Assembly: GCA_013695565.1 (NCBI GenBank)
Contig: JACDAG010000528.1
Location: 1 to 5,141 of the forward strand
Direction: 5' to 3'
DNA: 5,141 bases
DNA from: Bradyrhizobium sp.
GTDB lineage: Bacteria; Pseudomonadota; Alphaproteobacteria; Rhizobiales; Xanthobacteraceae
The notes under the pieces are model-generated. The model was not told the DNA's origin, did not search any database, and was given only the letters and a program-made list of their open reading frames with translations. Each line of letters opens with the position of its first letter. The stretch's first letter is position 1. Positions 5,137 to 5,141 of this stretch are shown here, piece by piece. The translations under genes and the position numbers were made by a program.

Positions 5137-5141
5137 GTCTT

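Noticed and set aside
1..5141. tRNA, rRNA, CRISPR array or insertion sequence
   Set aside because: No regularly spaced repeats, terminal inverted repeats, transposase motifs or RNA-gene signatures were seen; the window is almost fully occupied by genes.

Overview
The window carries most of a sox (sulfur-oxidation) locus and its divergently transcribed regulator. High GC, the protein sequences and the soxCD-X-Y-Z-A gene order suggest an alphaproteobacterium, probably of the Hyphomicrobiales/Bradyrhizobium-Rhodopseudomonas type. That placement is inference from sequence character, not from a search.

Minus strand, read from about 3931 down to 1: soxC (Mo-cofactor sulfane dehydrogenase), soxD (short, single-heme cytochrome c partner), soxX (single-heme cytochrome c), soxY (thiosulfate carrier with a C-terminal GGCGG swinging arm), soxZ (carrier partner) and soxA (cut by the left window edge). 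The genes overlap or lie 18-27 bases apart, so this is almost certainly one operon. soxB is not in the window and would be expected beyond position 1. Together the products form the periplasmic Sox system. SoxAX oxidatively couples thiosulfate to the SoxY cysteine, SoxB (not seen) hydrolyses off sulfate, and SoxCD oxidises the remaining sulfane sulfur. Presence of soxCD implies complete oxidation to sulfate, without obligate sulfur globule formation.

Positions 3932-4087 are a divergent intergenic control region. They hold a 23-bp imperfect palindrome centred on 4004 that overlaps the best candidate soxC -35 box. Plus strand, 4088-4453, is an ArsR-family repressor with two cysteines spaced as in the persulfide sensors SqrR/BigR/SoxR. 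It is very probably the regulator of the operon.

Nine bases after the regulator, in the same reading frame, begins a DUF938-type SAM-dependent methyltransferase (4463-5136). It is interrupted by an apparent one-base deletion near 4981. No RNA genes, CRISPR arrays, insertion sequences or convincing terminators were seen.

The system is recognisable rather than new. The points most worth attention are the operator/promoter arrangement, the reduced haem complement (single-haem SoxA portion and short single-haem SoxD), the methyltransferase coupled to the regulator, and its frameshift.
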